From Bacteroidota bacterium (GTDB lineage Bacteria; Bacteroidota; Bacteroidia; NS11-12g; UBA955), in NCBI GenBank assembly GCA_025354385.1, contig JANXMZ010000059.1, positions 106,743 to 170,742 of the forward strand: a stretch of 64,000 nt of DNA, in the 5' to 3' direction. The notes below the pieces were generated by a model that made no database searches, was not told where the DNA came from, and saw only the letters and a program-made list of their open reading frames with translations. Shown piece after piece: positions 54,843 through 63,720 of the stretch. The position numbers were made by a program, and so were the translations under genes. Position 1 is the first letter of the stretch. Each line of letters opens with the position of its first letter.

Positions 54843-55928
54843 ATGAAATTTTTAAAGCAACCACTCTGTCTGCTCATTGCCATCAGTATGCTTTGCATGA
54901 ATTGCAATGGCGGTGTGAAGGCTGTTCATAAAAAACTAAAACACCCCCTCAACATTATTTTATTAATTGGAGACGGCATGGGACTGGCTCAAATTTCTGC
55001 TGCTTCGCATTACGCTGCTGGTGGCCTATGTCTTGATTTATTTACCATCATTGGCTTAATCAAAACTTCATCGGGCGATGATTATATTACCGACAGTGCT
55101 GCAGGTGCCACTGCCTATAGCAGCGGGGTACATACTTATAACGGTGCCATAGGCGTTGGCATGGATTCTTTGCCGGTTAGAACCATTTTGGAAATGGCCA
55201 AAGCACAAGAGCTCTCAACTGGATTAATAGCCACTTGTAGTATTACCCACGCCACCCCTGCCTCTTTTTTTGCCCATCAAAAAAGCAGAAGCTTGGATGC
55301 CGATATTGCGAATGATATTTATAATCAAAATATAGATGTTGTGATTGGAGGAGGTAAGCCTTATTTTAATTTAGAAAAACTAAAACAATTAGGATACCAT
55401 GTTGCCACAGGAAATGATATTGATTGGAATGCGGTATACCCTCAATATTTTTACTTTTATAACGACAGTATTCATCTTCCGAAATGGAAAGATGGTCGTG
55501 CAGATTTTTTAGTAAAGGCAACACAAACTGCCATTCGCACATTGAACAAGAATAAGAAAGGTTTTTTCTTAATGGTGGAAGGTTCGCAAATTGACTGGGG
55601 TGGGCACAACAATGATTTTGAATATACAGTTCAAGAAACCTTAGACTTTGATAAGGCAGTAAGAGTTGCGTATGAGTTTGCCAAAAAAGATGGCAATACT
55701 TTAGTGCTTGTAACAGCCGACCATGAAACGGGTGGCTTGGCCTTGAATGAAGGTTCTTTAAAAACCCATACCATAAAACCTGCCTATACAACTGGTCATC
55801 ACACAGGAGTAATGGTTCCAATATATGCTTATGGGCCAGGTGCTGAAAATTTTGGAGGTACAATGGAAAATATTAAGGTATTCGAGCACATGGCAGGATT
55901 ACTGAATCTGAAAAGTATACAACACTAA
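54843..55928 (+). CDS. Alkaline phosphatase family protein
   Basis: A 361-residue exported phosphomonoesterase of the PhoA type. The N-terminus (LCLLIAISMLCMNC) is a lipoprotein-like signal, although Asn before the Cys is not a typical lipobox. Metal and catalytic motifs are LLIGDGMG (first zinc/magnesium Asp), TDSAAGATAYSSG with the nucleophile Ser at residue 85, THATPASFFAH, VEGSQIDWGGH, TADHETGGLAL and TGHHTGVMVP (zinc ligands). All expected Asp and His positions are present. At about 40 kDa it is smaller than E. coli PhoA, as in many Bacteroidota. It probably releases phosphate at the cell surface. No Pho box could be recognised. Confidence 0.93.
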   Translation: MKFLKQPLCLLIAISMLCMNCNGGVKAVHKKLKHPLNIILLIGDGMGLAQISAASHYAAGGLCLDLFTIIGLIKTSSGDDYITDSAAGATAYSSGVHTYNGAIGVGMDSLPVRTILEMAKAQELSTGLIATCSITHATPASFFAHQKSRSLDADIANDIYNQNIDVVIGGGKPYFNLEKLKQLGYHVATGNDIDWNAVYPQYFYFYNDSIHLPKWKDGRADFLVKATQTAIRTLNKNKKGFFLMVEGSQIDWGGHNNDFEYTVQETLDFDKAVRVAYEFAKKDGNTLVLVTADHETGGLALNEGSLKTHTIKPAYTTGHHTGVMVPIYAYGPGAENFGGTMENIKVFEHMAGLLNLKSIQH

Positions 55929-55988
55929 AATATTATCGTTAAATTATGTATTTCGTCCTAATAGCATTCAATCATTCTTAAATTTCTT

Positions 55989-55996
55989 TACTTTTG
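55989..55996 (+). promoter_or_regulatory. Candidate -7 box (TACTTTTG) before the prohibitin-like gene
   Basis: TACTTTTG fits TAnnTTTG, 57 nt upstream of the ATG at 56054. The -33 region lacks TTG. If used, this transcript would have a normal-length leader. Confidence 0.35.
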
Positions 55997-56053
55997 AATG
56001 TGTTTCACGCTAAAATAGCACATAAAAAAATCATCCATCTAAAATAAATTATT

Positions 56054-56956
56054 ATGCTTTTAATCCTACTTGGTCTTATCATTTTTGCAGCCGCTAATTA
56101 CGCTATCCGCAACAACAGTCCCTTTACCCGATTTAAGGGTGCCATCAAAATAGCAGGCATATTTATCATCGCAATAGGTGTTTTGAATGCCTGTTTCAAA
56201 CAAATAGATGCTGGACATGTGGGTGTAAAATCTCTGTTTGGAAAAATTGAGGATGATGTAATGGGCAGTGGCTTGCACTTTATCAACCCCTTAGTGGAGG
56301 TAAAAACCATTGATATTAAAACACAAAATTACACCATGAGTGGCATTCATGATGAGGGAGATAAGGTGGGCGATGATGCCATACGAGTGTTGACAGCAGA
56401 TGGATTAGAAGTAACCATCGACCTGACAGTTTTATACCGTGTTGTACCTTCGGAAGCACCTCGCTTGCTCAAAGAAACAGGTTTGGATTACAACGATAAA
56501 ATTGTGCGCCCACTAACGCGAACCAAAATAAGAGACAATGCCGTGTATTACGATGCAGTTGCCTTATACAGCAGCAAGCGAGATACTTTTCAATGGCGCA
56601 TATTCAATAGTATCGAAAAAGATTTTAAAAGCAGAGGGTTAATTTTAGAACAATTATTGGTGCGCAATATCACCTTGCCAGCTTCTGTAAAAGCGAGTAT
56701 TGAATCTAAAATAAATGCAGAGCAAGATGCACAAAAGATGCAATTTGTGCTGCAAAAAGAAAAGCAAGAGGCTGAGCGCAAGCGTGTGGAGGCCCAAGGT
56801 ATTGCAGATTATCAGCGCATTATTTCGACAGGGTTAAGCGATAAGCAATTACAATACGAGAGTATCAAAGCGAATTTGGAATTAGCAAAATCTGCCAATG
56901 CCAAGGTTATTATCATGGGTAAAGGCAATAGCCCGATGATTATTGATACAAAATAG
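56054..56956 (+). CDS. Prohibitin/SPFH (band 7) family protein
   Basis: A 300-residue membrane-anchored SPFH protein. Two short hydrophobic segments at the N-terminus (LLILLGLIIFAAANYA; AIKIAGIFIIAIGVLNA) are followed by the band 7 domain (VGVKSLFGKIEDDVMGSGLH; LTADGLEVTIDLTVLYRV) and a coiled coil (QKEKQEAERKRVEAQGIADY) ending in VIIMGKGNSPMII. This is the usual prohibitin layout. Such proteins form ring-like membrane scaffolds, often regulating FtsH-type proteases. The stop is 8 bp before the TlpA gene, so the two may be co-transcribed. Confidence 0.92.
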   Translation: MLLILLGLIIFAAANYAIRNNSPFTRFKGAIKIAGIFIIAIGVLNACFKQIDAGHVGVKSLFGKIEDDVMGSGLHFINPLVEVKTIDIKTQNYTMSGIHDEGDKVGDDAIRVLTADGLEVTIDLTVLYRVVPSEAPRLLKETGLDYNDKIVRPLTRTKIRDNAVYYDAVALYSSKRDTFQWRIFNSIEKDFKSRGLILEQLLVRNITLPASVKASIESKINAEQDAQKMQFVLQKEKQEAERKRVEAQGIADYQRIISTGLSDKQLQYESIKANLELAKSANAKVIIMGKGNSPMIIDTK

Positions 56957-56964
56957 ATTACTCA

Positions 56965-58383
56965 ATGATTAAGTGCGCAATATTCACCTTTTGCAACCTT
57001 GTAATCTATAGCTTATCTGGGCAAGTAAATATTTCTGCTCGTCTCATAAATTTACCCGATTCAACTGAAGTTAAACTCTATCACTACAATAACTCTTTTG
57101 AAATCATTAAAATTTACGATTGTGAGAGCTATTCTAATAAGCATGGTCAGTTTAATTTAACTTTTAACATCGAACAGGCTGAACCTTTTAGATTAAAAAT
57201 TGGCGACAGAATGGTCTATTTATTTCTGGGAAAAAACTCTCAATTAAAATTATTAGGAGATTACAATAGATTGGATTCAAGTTTGTATTTTGAAGGCACA
57301 GGCGCAATAGACAACAACTATTTGGCAGCCGATAATCTGGCCAATTTTTCTATAAACGCAATAAAACACCCTCGTTTTTACGATGCAAATCAATTTACTG
57401 CATTTGAGGACAGTCTTGAGACAGAGAACCAAAAACTTTTAGCAACATTCGACACTCATAAATTTTCGACTGCGTTCAAAAATTATATTATACCTACCAT
57501 ACAATATCGCTTTATATACCCTCGCTGTGTATTCAAAATTGCTTATGATCCCATATCAAAACAATACATAGACAAAGTCCTCCCTGATAATTATTTCAAC
57601 TTTTTAAAAGTGCTAGATATTAATGATCAAGAAAACGCGAGTAATGGAACTTATGAAGGTGCGATTAAAGAATTTTTATATGAATTTTACGATTCCAAAA
57701 TTGATAAGACAGTATTTGATTCATCGTCAAAAGCGCGAAACAAGGAAATTGGGGTTTTAAAAAAATTTGCAGTGCGCAAATCCCTTTTTAAAGACAAAAT
57801 TTTAGATTATCAATTAACTGAATTGATGAAAATGACCCTCACATATTCTGTGCTACACTTAAAATTATTAGACTCACTGATGGCTGATTATAAAAACAAC
57901 TGTAAAGACACAGCATTACTCAGCATCATAGACCGATACTATTTAAAGGCAACTATGCTATTACCTGGTAAAGCAGCTCCCAATTTTACGTTGATAGATA
58001 GAAAAGGAAATATGGTTCCACTTTCTTCATTCAAGGGCAAGATTGTGTATATTGATTTTTGGGCCACTTGGTGTGGACCCTGCATGGATGAGATGCCCAG
58101 TTCAGCCATGTTAATGGATACTTTTAAAAACATCAATGACTTGGTATTTTTATTTATAAATGTGCGCGATGATTTTAACAAATGGAAACAATATATAGCA
58201 AAGGAAAATAAGCGAGGAATTCATCTTTTTGCAGATGCAAAGCAAACACAATTGCTTATGCAATTATATAATTTCAGTGGCATTCCTCATTATGTGCTAA
58301 TTGATAAAGAAGGAAATATAATTAATTCAAATGCTGAAAGGCCGAGTAATGCAATACAAATGTTAGAGGCTGTGCTGGATTAA
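56965..58383 (+). CDS. DUF4369-TlpA type thioredoxin-like protein (first paralogue)
   Basis: A 472-residue exported thiol-disulfide protein. The signal peptide is followed by an N-terminal beta-rich domain like DUF4369 (NISARLINLPDSTEVKLYHY), a helical linker, and a TlpA/AhpC-type thioredoxin domain starting near APNFTLIDRKGNMVPL. WATWCGPC, with the redox CxxC near residue 370, and the cis-Pro region SGIPHYVLIDKEG are present. In Bacteroidota these act in the periplasm, reducing disulfides, for instance during cytochrome c maturation, but the target is unknown. A second protein of the same architecture is encoded at 59842. It converges on the AraC gene with 9 bp between. Confidence 0.9.
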   Translation: MIKCAIFTFCNLVIYSLSGQVNISARLINLPDSTEVKLYHYNNSFEIIKIYDCESYSNKHGQFNLTFNIEQAEPFRLKIGDRMVYLFLGKNSQLKLLGDYNRLDSSLYFEGTGAIDNNYLAADNLANFSINAIKHPRFYDANQFTAFEDSLETENQKLLATFDTHKFSTAFKNYIIPTIQYRFIYPRCVFKIAYDPISKQYIDKVLPDNYFNFLKVLDINDQENASNGTYEGAIKEFLYEFYDSKIDKTVFDSSSKARNKEIGVLKKFAVRKSLFKDKILDYQLTELMKMTLTYSVLHLKLLDSLMADYKNNCKDTALLSIIDRYYLKATMLLPGKAAPNFTLIDRKGNMVPLSSFKGKIVYIDFWATWCGPCMDEMPSSAMLMDTFKNINDLVFLFINVRDDFNKWKQYIAKENKRGIHLFADAKQTQLLMQLYNFSGIPHYVLIDKEGNIINSNAERPSNAIQMLEAVLD

Positions 58384-58392
58384 AACAATCTA

Positions 58393-59238
58393 TTACTCCT
58401 TACATTTTTTCCTAAACTCATTCGGACTAATCCCTTCCATCTGCTTAAAAGTTTTACCAAAGTAAGATTCATCCTCGAATTGCAATTTGTAGGCTATTTC
58501 TTTAATACTTAAACTCGAAATATACAAGAGTTTTTTAGCTTCCAAATGTGTTTTTTCCTTTATCAATTGACTGGCTGTGGCGTTGGCTACTTGCCTAAGT
58601 TTACGACTAAATACAACTTTGCTTAAACTTTGTTTTTCGAGAAATAAATCAACTATGTGCTTATCTAAAAAATGAAGACTTAAAAACTCCATAAAAGCGG
58701 GTACTACCGGATCGGATTTTGGAATGGCAATTGCGGTTTTATTAAGTAAAATTATTTTAGAAATTATGGAGGCCAATATGTTCAAAAAATAAGAGCGGTT
58801 CTGTTCATTGCTTAAAAGTTCTTCGAATAAAAAAATCAACTCTTTAAATTCTTTTTCATTGAAATTAAAAACAGCCGATTGATCGTAAAATGTTTGATAA
58901 TTAATAGCCGTATCGAATTGCTGAAGTTGAGCTAAATACAAATTACTAAAAGCAATGGTAAATCCATCTGAAAGTCGACTGCGTTGCGATAAATGCGCAC
59001 TTCCTCTGGCCACCAAATGAATGGACTGTTTTTTAATTTCTTCTTTTTTATAATCAATAATATGATGCCCCCCACCCTTGCGATATACCAGCAATTGATA
59101 AAAATCGTGGGAATGAATTTCATCCATATTGTATTTTGGTGGTTCGCTCCAATGCAAAATGCTGGCCATCACTTCTTCGATTCCCATTTCCTTAAAGGAA
59201 TGAACAGGAATGTTTGAATTCATTTTACTTTTTGTCAT
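58393..59238 (-). CDS. AraC family transcriptional regulator
   Basis: A 281-residue regulator. The N-terminal cupin-like sensor has the HSHDFYQLLVYRKGGG start and IHLVARGSAHLSQ strands. The C-terminal AraC domain has two helix-turn-helix units: QSLSKVVFSRKLRQVANATA and LLYISSLSIKEIAYKLQFED, followed by the signature SYFGKTFKQMEGISPNEFRK. The effector is unknown; the cupin type often binds sugars or small aromatics. It starts 18 bp after the cytochrome c-like gene, so both are probably on one transcript, with the regulator possibly controlling the flanking TlpA genes. Confidence 0.9.
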   Translation of the reverse strand: MTKSKMNSNIPVHSFKEMGIEEVMASILHWSEPPKYNMDEIHSHDFYQLLVYRKGGGHHIIDYKKEEIKKQSIHLVARGSAHLSQRSRLSDGFTIAFSNLYLAQLQQFDTAINYQTFYDQSAVFNFNEKEFKELIFLFEELLSNEQNRSYFLNILASIISKIILLNKTAIAIPKSDPVVPAFMEFLSLHFLDKHIVDLFLEKQSLSKVVFSRKLRQVANATASQLIKEKTHLEAKKLLYISSLSIKEIAYKLQFEDESYFGKTFKQMEGISPNEFRKKCKE

Positions 59239-59256
59239 TCAAAATAAAGCATACGC

Positions 59257-59646
59257 TTACTCTTTACAACCATCACTGATCCATTTTTTAATACTATTCA
59301 ACTCAGTTTTTGATGGCCGTGCATAACCACTTGGCGGCATGTCTTTCTTTACGAACAAACGATCGTTTAAACTACCATTATCTGCGGCACCTTTTAGAAG
59401 GGTGTAGGTTTGAAATGGATAAGCATAGCCTTGACCATGGCATGAAACACAATATTTATTGATGATTGGTGAAATGGTTGCATTATAATGCGTAAAAGTA
59501 TCGGCAACAATTACTTTGGTTGTATCCTTTGTGGCTGGGGTAACGGGTGCGGCATCTTGCTTTTTGCCACAAGCAAATAAAAAGACACCAAGTAAGATTG
59601 CCATTGTTTTAAGAATTAACTGGCGAGAGATTTTTGAATTTTCCAT
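59257..59646 (-). CDS. Cytochrome c-like lipoprotein
   Basis: A 129-residue exported haem protein, started at ATG 59646 (MENSKISRQ) rather than the GTG at 59655. The lipoprotein signal is LKTMAILLGVFLFAC (lipobox FAC). After a Thr/Ala-rich spacer comes one haem site, KYCVSCHGQG, with a possible distal Met in KKDMPPSGYA, and a C-terminal helix ending in WISDGCKE. This is the small planctomycete-type or c-type cytochrome layout seen in Bacteroidota, where such proteins often accompany sugar-oxidising or respiratory enzymes. No dehydrogenase partner is adjacent. Confidence 0.85.
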   Translation of the reverse strand: MENSKISRQLILKTMAILLGVFLFACGKKQDAAPVTPATKDTTKVIVADTFTHYNATISPIINKYCVSCHGQGYAYPFQTYTLLKGAADNGSLNDRLFVKKDMPPSGYARPSKTELNSIKKWISDGCKE

Positions 59647-59817
59647 TTTAAACACTTTATTTTTTTTGAAGAGACTATTTTAATACCCTATTGAATAATC
59701 AACAAGACACAAAGATAATCTAATCTCAGATTCAAACTATATAATTAAAATGACTTTTTATGGTAGAAAAATGGGTCATTAAAAATAGAACATATACTTT
59801 TTCAAGGGTAATTGAGT

Positions 59818-59825
59818 TATGTTTG
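59818..59825 (+). promoter_or_regulatory. Candidate -7 box (TATGTTTG) of the second TlpA gene
   Basis: TATGTTTG matches TAnnTTTG and lies 16 nt before the ATG at 59842, in the 195-bp spacer divergent from the cytochrome gene. The -33 position lacks TTG. The rest of the spacer is AT-rich with nothing recognisable. Confidence 0.4.
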
Positions 59826-59841
59826 TTTATTGAATAATTAA

Positions 59842-61281
59842 ATGTATAAGAATTTCAAAATACTATTATTGACGAGCATTCTAGCCATTTTTAATGTTGC
59901 TGAAGCACAAGTTATTATCGAGGGACAAATAAAAAATGCTCCACCGAAAAGTACTCTAAAAATAAATTGCTATAAAGACAATATTTACTACGAAGAAATA
60001 CTTTCAAAAATAATCAAATTAGATAGGAATGGTTCTTTTAAACTCACATTAGCCATTCCTAAATCTGCATTCACCCAATTAGTAATCGGGGATGAATACA
60101 CCAATCTTTTTTTAGTTAAAAACAAGCATTTAAAAGTTAGTATCGATTACTTGAAATTTGATGCGAGCATACATTATGAAGGCAAGGGAGCTGCTGATAA
60201 TAATTTCATGGCAGCGCTTTTGTTAGCCGAAAATAAATTATACCATGGGCCTTATATTACCAATGAAGATAGAGATGCCTTCCTATTATTTTCAGATAGT
60301 TTATGCGTTAATAATTTAATGGAAATGAACCTTTACCCACAACCCAAAACCACCTCTCCATATTCACCAGAATTTACAAAGTTCATTAACGACCAACCTA
60401 TCTATAAAACCTTATTTTCACAATGGCAATACAGTCGTCAATTTAAAGTATTAAGTATCGTTGGGAAAACAGCACCCTATCGGTATAACTACTTTGATTT
60501 TTTGCAAATATACAAGTTCAAGGTCACCAAAATGGATGAACTTACCTCTTTTCTAATCCATGAAAATGATATTATCTCCAACTATGCGGTGCCCGATTCT
60601 TTAGTTGGCTTGCCTTTGGATGAAGCTTTAATACATAAAAATTTTAAGCACAGGCAATTCCTTTATATCACCGACAAACACGATTATCAATTAACAAGAT
60701 TTTTGCGTAATAATTTAGGTGAAGTTAAGGAAGACCTATCCTTTGTAGAATCACTCGTGAGGGAATTTAAAACCGTATGTACAAATCCTCAATTCAATGC
60801 AACAATTGACAGCGTTTTTGAGCAAATTAAAAATTTACAAAAGGGCAAGTCAGCGCCAACTTTTACCTTAACCGATGCAAGTGGTAAACAAGTTGCATTG
60901 AGTGACTTTATTGGTAAGGTTGTATTCATTGATTTTTGGGCGACATGGTGTGGACCCTGCATGGAAGAATTGCCGGCTTCGCACCAATTAATGACCACTT
61001 TTAAGGATGACAAAAATGTTGTATTTCTATACATTAATATCATGGATGATAAGAAAAAATGGATTAAATATCTTACAACTAAAAATGCTGAAGGCATACA
61101 ATTACATGCGAATGATAAACAATCCAATTCATTGATGTTCGATTATATGTTCAATGGCATTCCAAGCTATGTTTTAATCGATAAAAAAGGACGAATATTG
61201 AGCACCGCTTTCAAATACCCAATTTCAGAAAATTTGCAAAATTTAGCGAAGATGATTAGAGAAGCTGCAAAACAAGAATGA
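59842..61281 (+). CDS. DUF4369-TlpA type thioredoxin-like protein (second paralogue)
   Basis: A 479-residue paralogue of the protein at 56965-58383, with the same order: signal peptide (ILLLTSILAIFNVAEA), DUF4369-like N-terminal domain (IIEGQIKNAPPKSTLKINCY), the YEGKGAADNNFMAALL block matching YFEGTGAIDNNYLAAD in the other copy, a helical linker, and a C-terminal thioredoxin domain with WATWCGPC near residue 370 and NGIPSYVLIDKKG. A periplasmic thiol-disulfide role is likely. Its stop overlaps the xseA start (ATGA), which suggests co-transcription with xseAB, an unrelated function. Confidence 0.9.
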   Translation: MYKNFKILLLTSILAIFNVAEAQVIIEGQIKNAPPKSTLKINCYKDNIYYEEILSKIIKLDRNGSFKLTLAIPKSAFTQLVIGDEYTNLFLVKNKHLKVSIDYLKFDASIHYEGKGAADNNFMAALLLAENKLYHGPYITNEDRDAFLLFSDSLCVNNLMEMNLYPQPKTTSPYSPEFTKFINDQPIYKTLFSQWQYSRQFKVLSIVGKTAPYRYNYFDFLQIYKFKVTKMDELTSFLIHENDIISNYAVPDSLVGLPLDEALIHKNFKHRQFLYITDKHDYQLTRFLRNNLGEVKEDLSFVESLVREFKTVCTNPQFNATIDSVFEQIKNLQKGKSAPTFTLTDASGKQVALSDFIGKVVFIDFWATWCGPCMEELPASHQLMTTFKDDKNVVFLYINIMDDKKKWIKYLTTKNAEGIQLHANDKQSNSLMFDYMFNGIPSYVLIDKKGRILSTAFKYPISENLQNLAKMIREAAKQE

Positions 61282-62429
61282 CAATGAATCAAAAACTAAA
61301 ACTATCAGAACTTGTAGCAGCTATTCAAGAAACCATACAATACCAATTTGAGGGGGAGTCGTATTGGGTATCAGCCCAGATTACCAATGTTAAAAAATAC
61401 GAGGGTAATCGGAGGTGCTACCTTACCTTAGAAGAATACGAAGGCACTCAAAAAACAGCCGAAATAAAAGCTGTTTTCTGGTCGAACACCTACAGTGAAA
61501 TAGAAAAATTCGAGCGGCTCACCAAACAAGTGTTTAAGAATGGCATCGAAATAATTTGCAGGGTAAAGATACGCTTCCACCCTGTGTATGGTCTGAATTG
61601 CGATGTGCTAGAAATAGATGCCGCCCATACCGTTGGCAGTGTTGAATTGGAAAAGCAAAAGACAATAGAGCGCCTCTTAAAAGAAAACCCCAGTACCATA
61701 CAATTATTCGATGGGGTGTTTCGCACCTATAACAACCGCCTGCCATTGCCACTAGCCATTAAAACCATTGGCTTAATTACTGCGCCCAACTCCGACGGGC
61801 AGCGGGATTTTTTGCAGGAGCTACTACAAAATAAACATGGGTATACTTTTGTAGTTAAGGAATTTTTAACGACCATTCAAGGCGACAACGCCCATGAATT
61901 AATCCTGCAACAATTAAAAGCCATTGAAACTTCGGGTATCACTTTCGACCTAGTAGCCATTGTACGTGGTGGAGGTTCTCAAACCGATTTTAAACCCTTT
62001 GATGATTATGAGTTAGCCCGTACAGTGGCCACCTTCCCCTTCCCTATTTTTACTGGTATTGGTCACGACCGCAACCAAAGCATTATCGATTTAATGGCCC
62101 GCGAACAGAAGACTCCTACCAAAGTAGCCACCTTGATTATCGACCATAATTTTGAATTCGAAAATCAAATAATACAACTTAAAACCAATTTCTTTGAAAC
62201 CATTCAAAGACAATTGCAAACTGCGAGCGACCAGTTGAATTATGCCAGGCGCATTGTTAAATTGGCAAGTCCGCAAACCATTTTGCAACGTGGGTTTGCC
62301 ATTGTGAAAAAGAAGAATAGAATCATTACGAATCCGGATGAGCTAATGGTGGAGGATGAAATAGAAACTATTTTTAGCAAGCAAACTATTACGAGTACTA
62401 TTATCAATAAATCTAAACATGAAAACTGA
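61278..62429 (+). CDS. xseA: Exodeoxyribonuclease VII large subunit
   Basis: XseA, the catalytic subunit of the single-strand exonuclease VII. 383 residues, a little short compared with E. coli (456). The N-terminal OB fold (YWVSAQITNVKKYEGNRRCY) is followed by the catalytic domain with IGLITAPNSDGQRDFLQEL, DLVAIVRGGGSQTDFKPFDD, and the PIFTGIGHDRNQSIIDLMA signature, then coiled coil. The last part (TILQRGFAIVKK) is the small-subunit docking repeat. ATG 61284 is an alternative start. It overlaps xseB by 11 bp. Confidence 0.95.
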   Translation: MTMNQKLKLSELVAAIQETIQYQFEGESYWVSAQITNVKKYEGNRRCYLTLEEYEGTQKTAEIKAVFWSNTYSEIEKFERLTKQVFKNGIEIICRVKIRFHPVYGLNCDVLEIDAAHTVGSVELEKQKTIERLLKENPSTIQLFDGVFRTYNNRLPLPLAIKTIGLITAPNSDGQRDFLQELLQNKHGYTFVVKEFLTTIQGDNAHELILQQLKAIETSGITFDLVAIVRGGGSQTDFKPFDDYELARTVATFPFPIFTGIGHDRNQSIIDLMAREQKTPTKVATLIIDHNFEFENQIIQLKTNFFETIQRQLQTASDQLNYARRIVKLASPQTILQRGFAIVKKKNRIITNPDELMVEDEIETIFSKQTITSTIINKSKHEN

Positions 62430-62634
62430 ATTGAATTATACCCAAGCCTTTCAACAACTCCAAACGCTCGTTAAACAGCTTGAGCAAGGTGGTATTGAGC
62501 TGAATGAACTGACAGAGAAGGTAGAACAAGCCAATACCTTAATAGCGATTTGCGAAGCCCAATTGAAGCAAATAGAAAAGGATGTGAACAAAGCCAGCGA
62601 GCCGCCAAAAGCCAAAGCAAAACGGAAGAAGTAA
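62419..62634 (+). CDS. xseB: Exodeoxyribonuclease VII small subunit
   Basis: A 71-residue XseB: a helical hairpin with TQAFQQLQTLVKQLEQGGIE, ELTEKVEQANTLI, CEAQLKQIEKDVN. Several copies bind the coiled coil of XseA. The Lys/Pro/Ala-rich tail (EPPKAKAKRKK) is an addition of low complexity. Confidence 0.93.
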   Translation: MKTELNYTQAFQQLQTLVKQLEQGGIELNELTEKVEQANTLIAICEAQLKQIEKDVNKASEPPKAKAKRKK

Positions 62635-62762
62635 TAGATGGGGGTGCTTGGTCAACCATCTTTTTTTTTCCCACACCGCGAAGCAGCTTTGATGCAATAA
62701 AAAACAATAATGCAATCAAAAAAGGACACAAAGGGAAAGCAGAACAAAGAACACAAAGTGGG

Positions 62763-62788
62763 AAAAACATACCAAATGGTATGTTTTT
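62763..62788 (+). terminator. Terminator downstream of xseB
   Basis: AAAAACATACCA (62763-62774) pairs perfectly with TGGTATGTTTTT (62777-62788), with further T after it. The stem symmetry means it could act in both directions. It is 128 bp after the xseB stop; the AT-rich stretch between holds nothing recognisable. Confidence 0.75.
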
Positions 62789-62805
62789 TTTATTGTTCTA
62801 GTATT

Positions 62806-63014
62806 TGACCCCGAAGTGGGTCATATATTTGTAACAACTGAGTAAACTCCTGCCCCAGGACCATGAAAGGGTCGCATAGAAGAACCTTATAGACAAACAA
62901 CTTTGTCCCCATTAATGAACCCGTAGGGATATAATATCGGTAACACAGACTATCCAAACAAACCCATATCTCTTAGGGATTGAACATCGAAGAGCACCAA
63001 CTTGCTAGTTAGCA
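62806..63014. repeat. Cluster of short palindromes left of the transposase
   Basis: A non-coding stretch. It holds TGACCC/GGGTCA (62806-62811 with 62818-62823), a GGACC-GGGTC imperfect stem near 62860-62875, CCCGTAGGGAT (62920-62930), which is the reverse complement of the palindrome core repeated right of the transposase, and TGCTA-GT-TAGCA (63003-63014). It reads like a decayed or composite interspersed repeat adjoining the transposase gene rather than a gene. Together with the tract after xseB it fills the 399-bp gap between 62635 and 63033. Confidence 0.55.
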
Positions 63015-63033
63015 GGTGATGATCTTAAAGGTC

Positions 63034-63495
63034 CTATATCAAATCCTTAAAGATATATCTTTCATCATAATCAATCTCAAATTTTTGAAGAAACTCTATG
63101 TACTCTTCCATAAACGATTTTGCATGATGATGTTGTTCTTGATTTTCAATATAAGTACAGACCCTTTTAATTTGAGATTTCGCATATGAGAAGGCTCCGT
63201 AGCCTTCTTGCCATTCGAATTTCCCTTTAACAAATTTGTTTTTATTTATCCAAATAGATGAGCTTCGTTTGATATCTTTCAATAAATCTGAAATCGATTG
63301 ATTGGGTATCATGCCTATAAAAATATGCAAATGGTCGGGCATGCCATTTATGGCCAACATTTTATGTCCGTTATTTTGCACAATGCCGGTTATATATTGA
63401 TATAAATTGTTTTTCCAACTGGGCTCAATTACCCTAGCTCTGTATTTTACTGCAAATACAAATTGTAAATAAATTTGGGTGTATGTGTTTGGCAT
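63034..63495 (-). CDS. REP-associated tyrosine transposase (IS200/IS605 Y1 family)
   Basis: A 153-residue HUH single-strand transposase. It has YTQIYLQFVFAVKYRAR at the start, the HUH metal site PDHLHIFIGM, and the catalytic Tyr and the Gln four residues later in VCTYIENQEQHH, the spacing known for the IS200/IS605 TnpA active site. GYGAFSYAKSQIKRV is also family-typical. No TnpB is nearby. Palindromic repeats flank it on both sides, with the tandem array next to its 5' end, which is the layout of RAYT/TnpA-REP genes. It looks intact. Confidence 0.92.
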   Translation of the reverse strand: MPNTYTQIYLQFVFAVKYRARVIEPSWKNNLYQYITGIVQNNGHKMLAINGMPDHLHIFIGMIPNQSISDLLKDIKRSSSIWINKNKFVKGKFEWQEGYGAFSYAKSQIKRVCTYIENQEQHHHAKSFMEEYIEFLQKFEIDYDERYIFKDLI

Positions 63496-63506
63496 GGTGG
63501 ATGTAT

Positions 63507-63718
63507 AATCCCTAACGGGATATTTAATTATTGTTATTATTTACAGATGTATTATCCCTACGGGATATCATATGCATTTATTGTTATTATTTACAGATAT
63601 ATTATCCCTACGGGATATTTTTGGCATTTTCTTTTTCTTTCATACAGATGTATTATCCCTAAGGGATATCATGTGCATTTATTGTTATTATTTACAGATA
63701 TTTAATCCCTACGGGATA
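63507..63718. repeat. Tandem array of five ATCCC-(TAC)-GGGAT palindromes, about 50-bp period
   Basis: Five palindromic cores: 63508-63521 (TAAC loop), 63554-63566, 63604-63616, 63655-63667 (TAA centre) and 63705-63717. They are spaced 46, 50, 51 and 50 bp apart. The DNA between cores is also repeated: the stretches TTATTGTTATTATTTACAGA and ATATCATATGCA/ATATCATGTGCA recur. One intercore (63617-63650) differs. The array begins in the 5' leader of the transposase gene. It is a REP/BIME-like array; open frames across it are repeat translations, not genes. Confidence 0.85.
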
Positions 63719-63720
63719 AA

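Noticed and set aside
62471..62801. Open frames on both strands over xseB and its 3' flank
   Set aside because: They overlap xseB in other frames or consist of low-complexity A-rich sequence across the terminator; not genes.
63507..63718. Regular 50-bp repeats resembling a CRISPR array
   Set aside because: The repeated part includes the DNA between the palindromes, unique spacers of 25-40 bp are absent, and no cas gene is near. It is a tandem REP-type array beside a RAYT gene.
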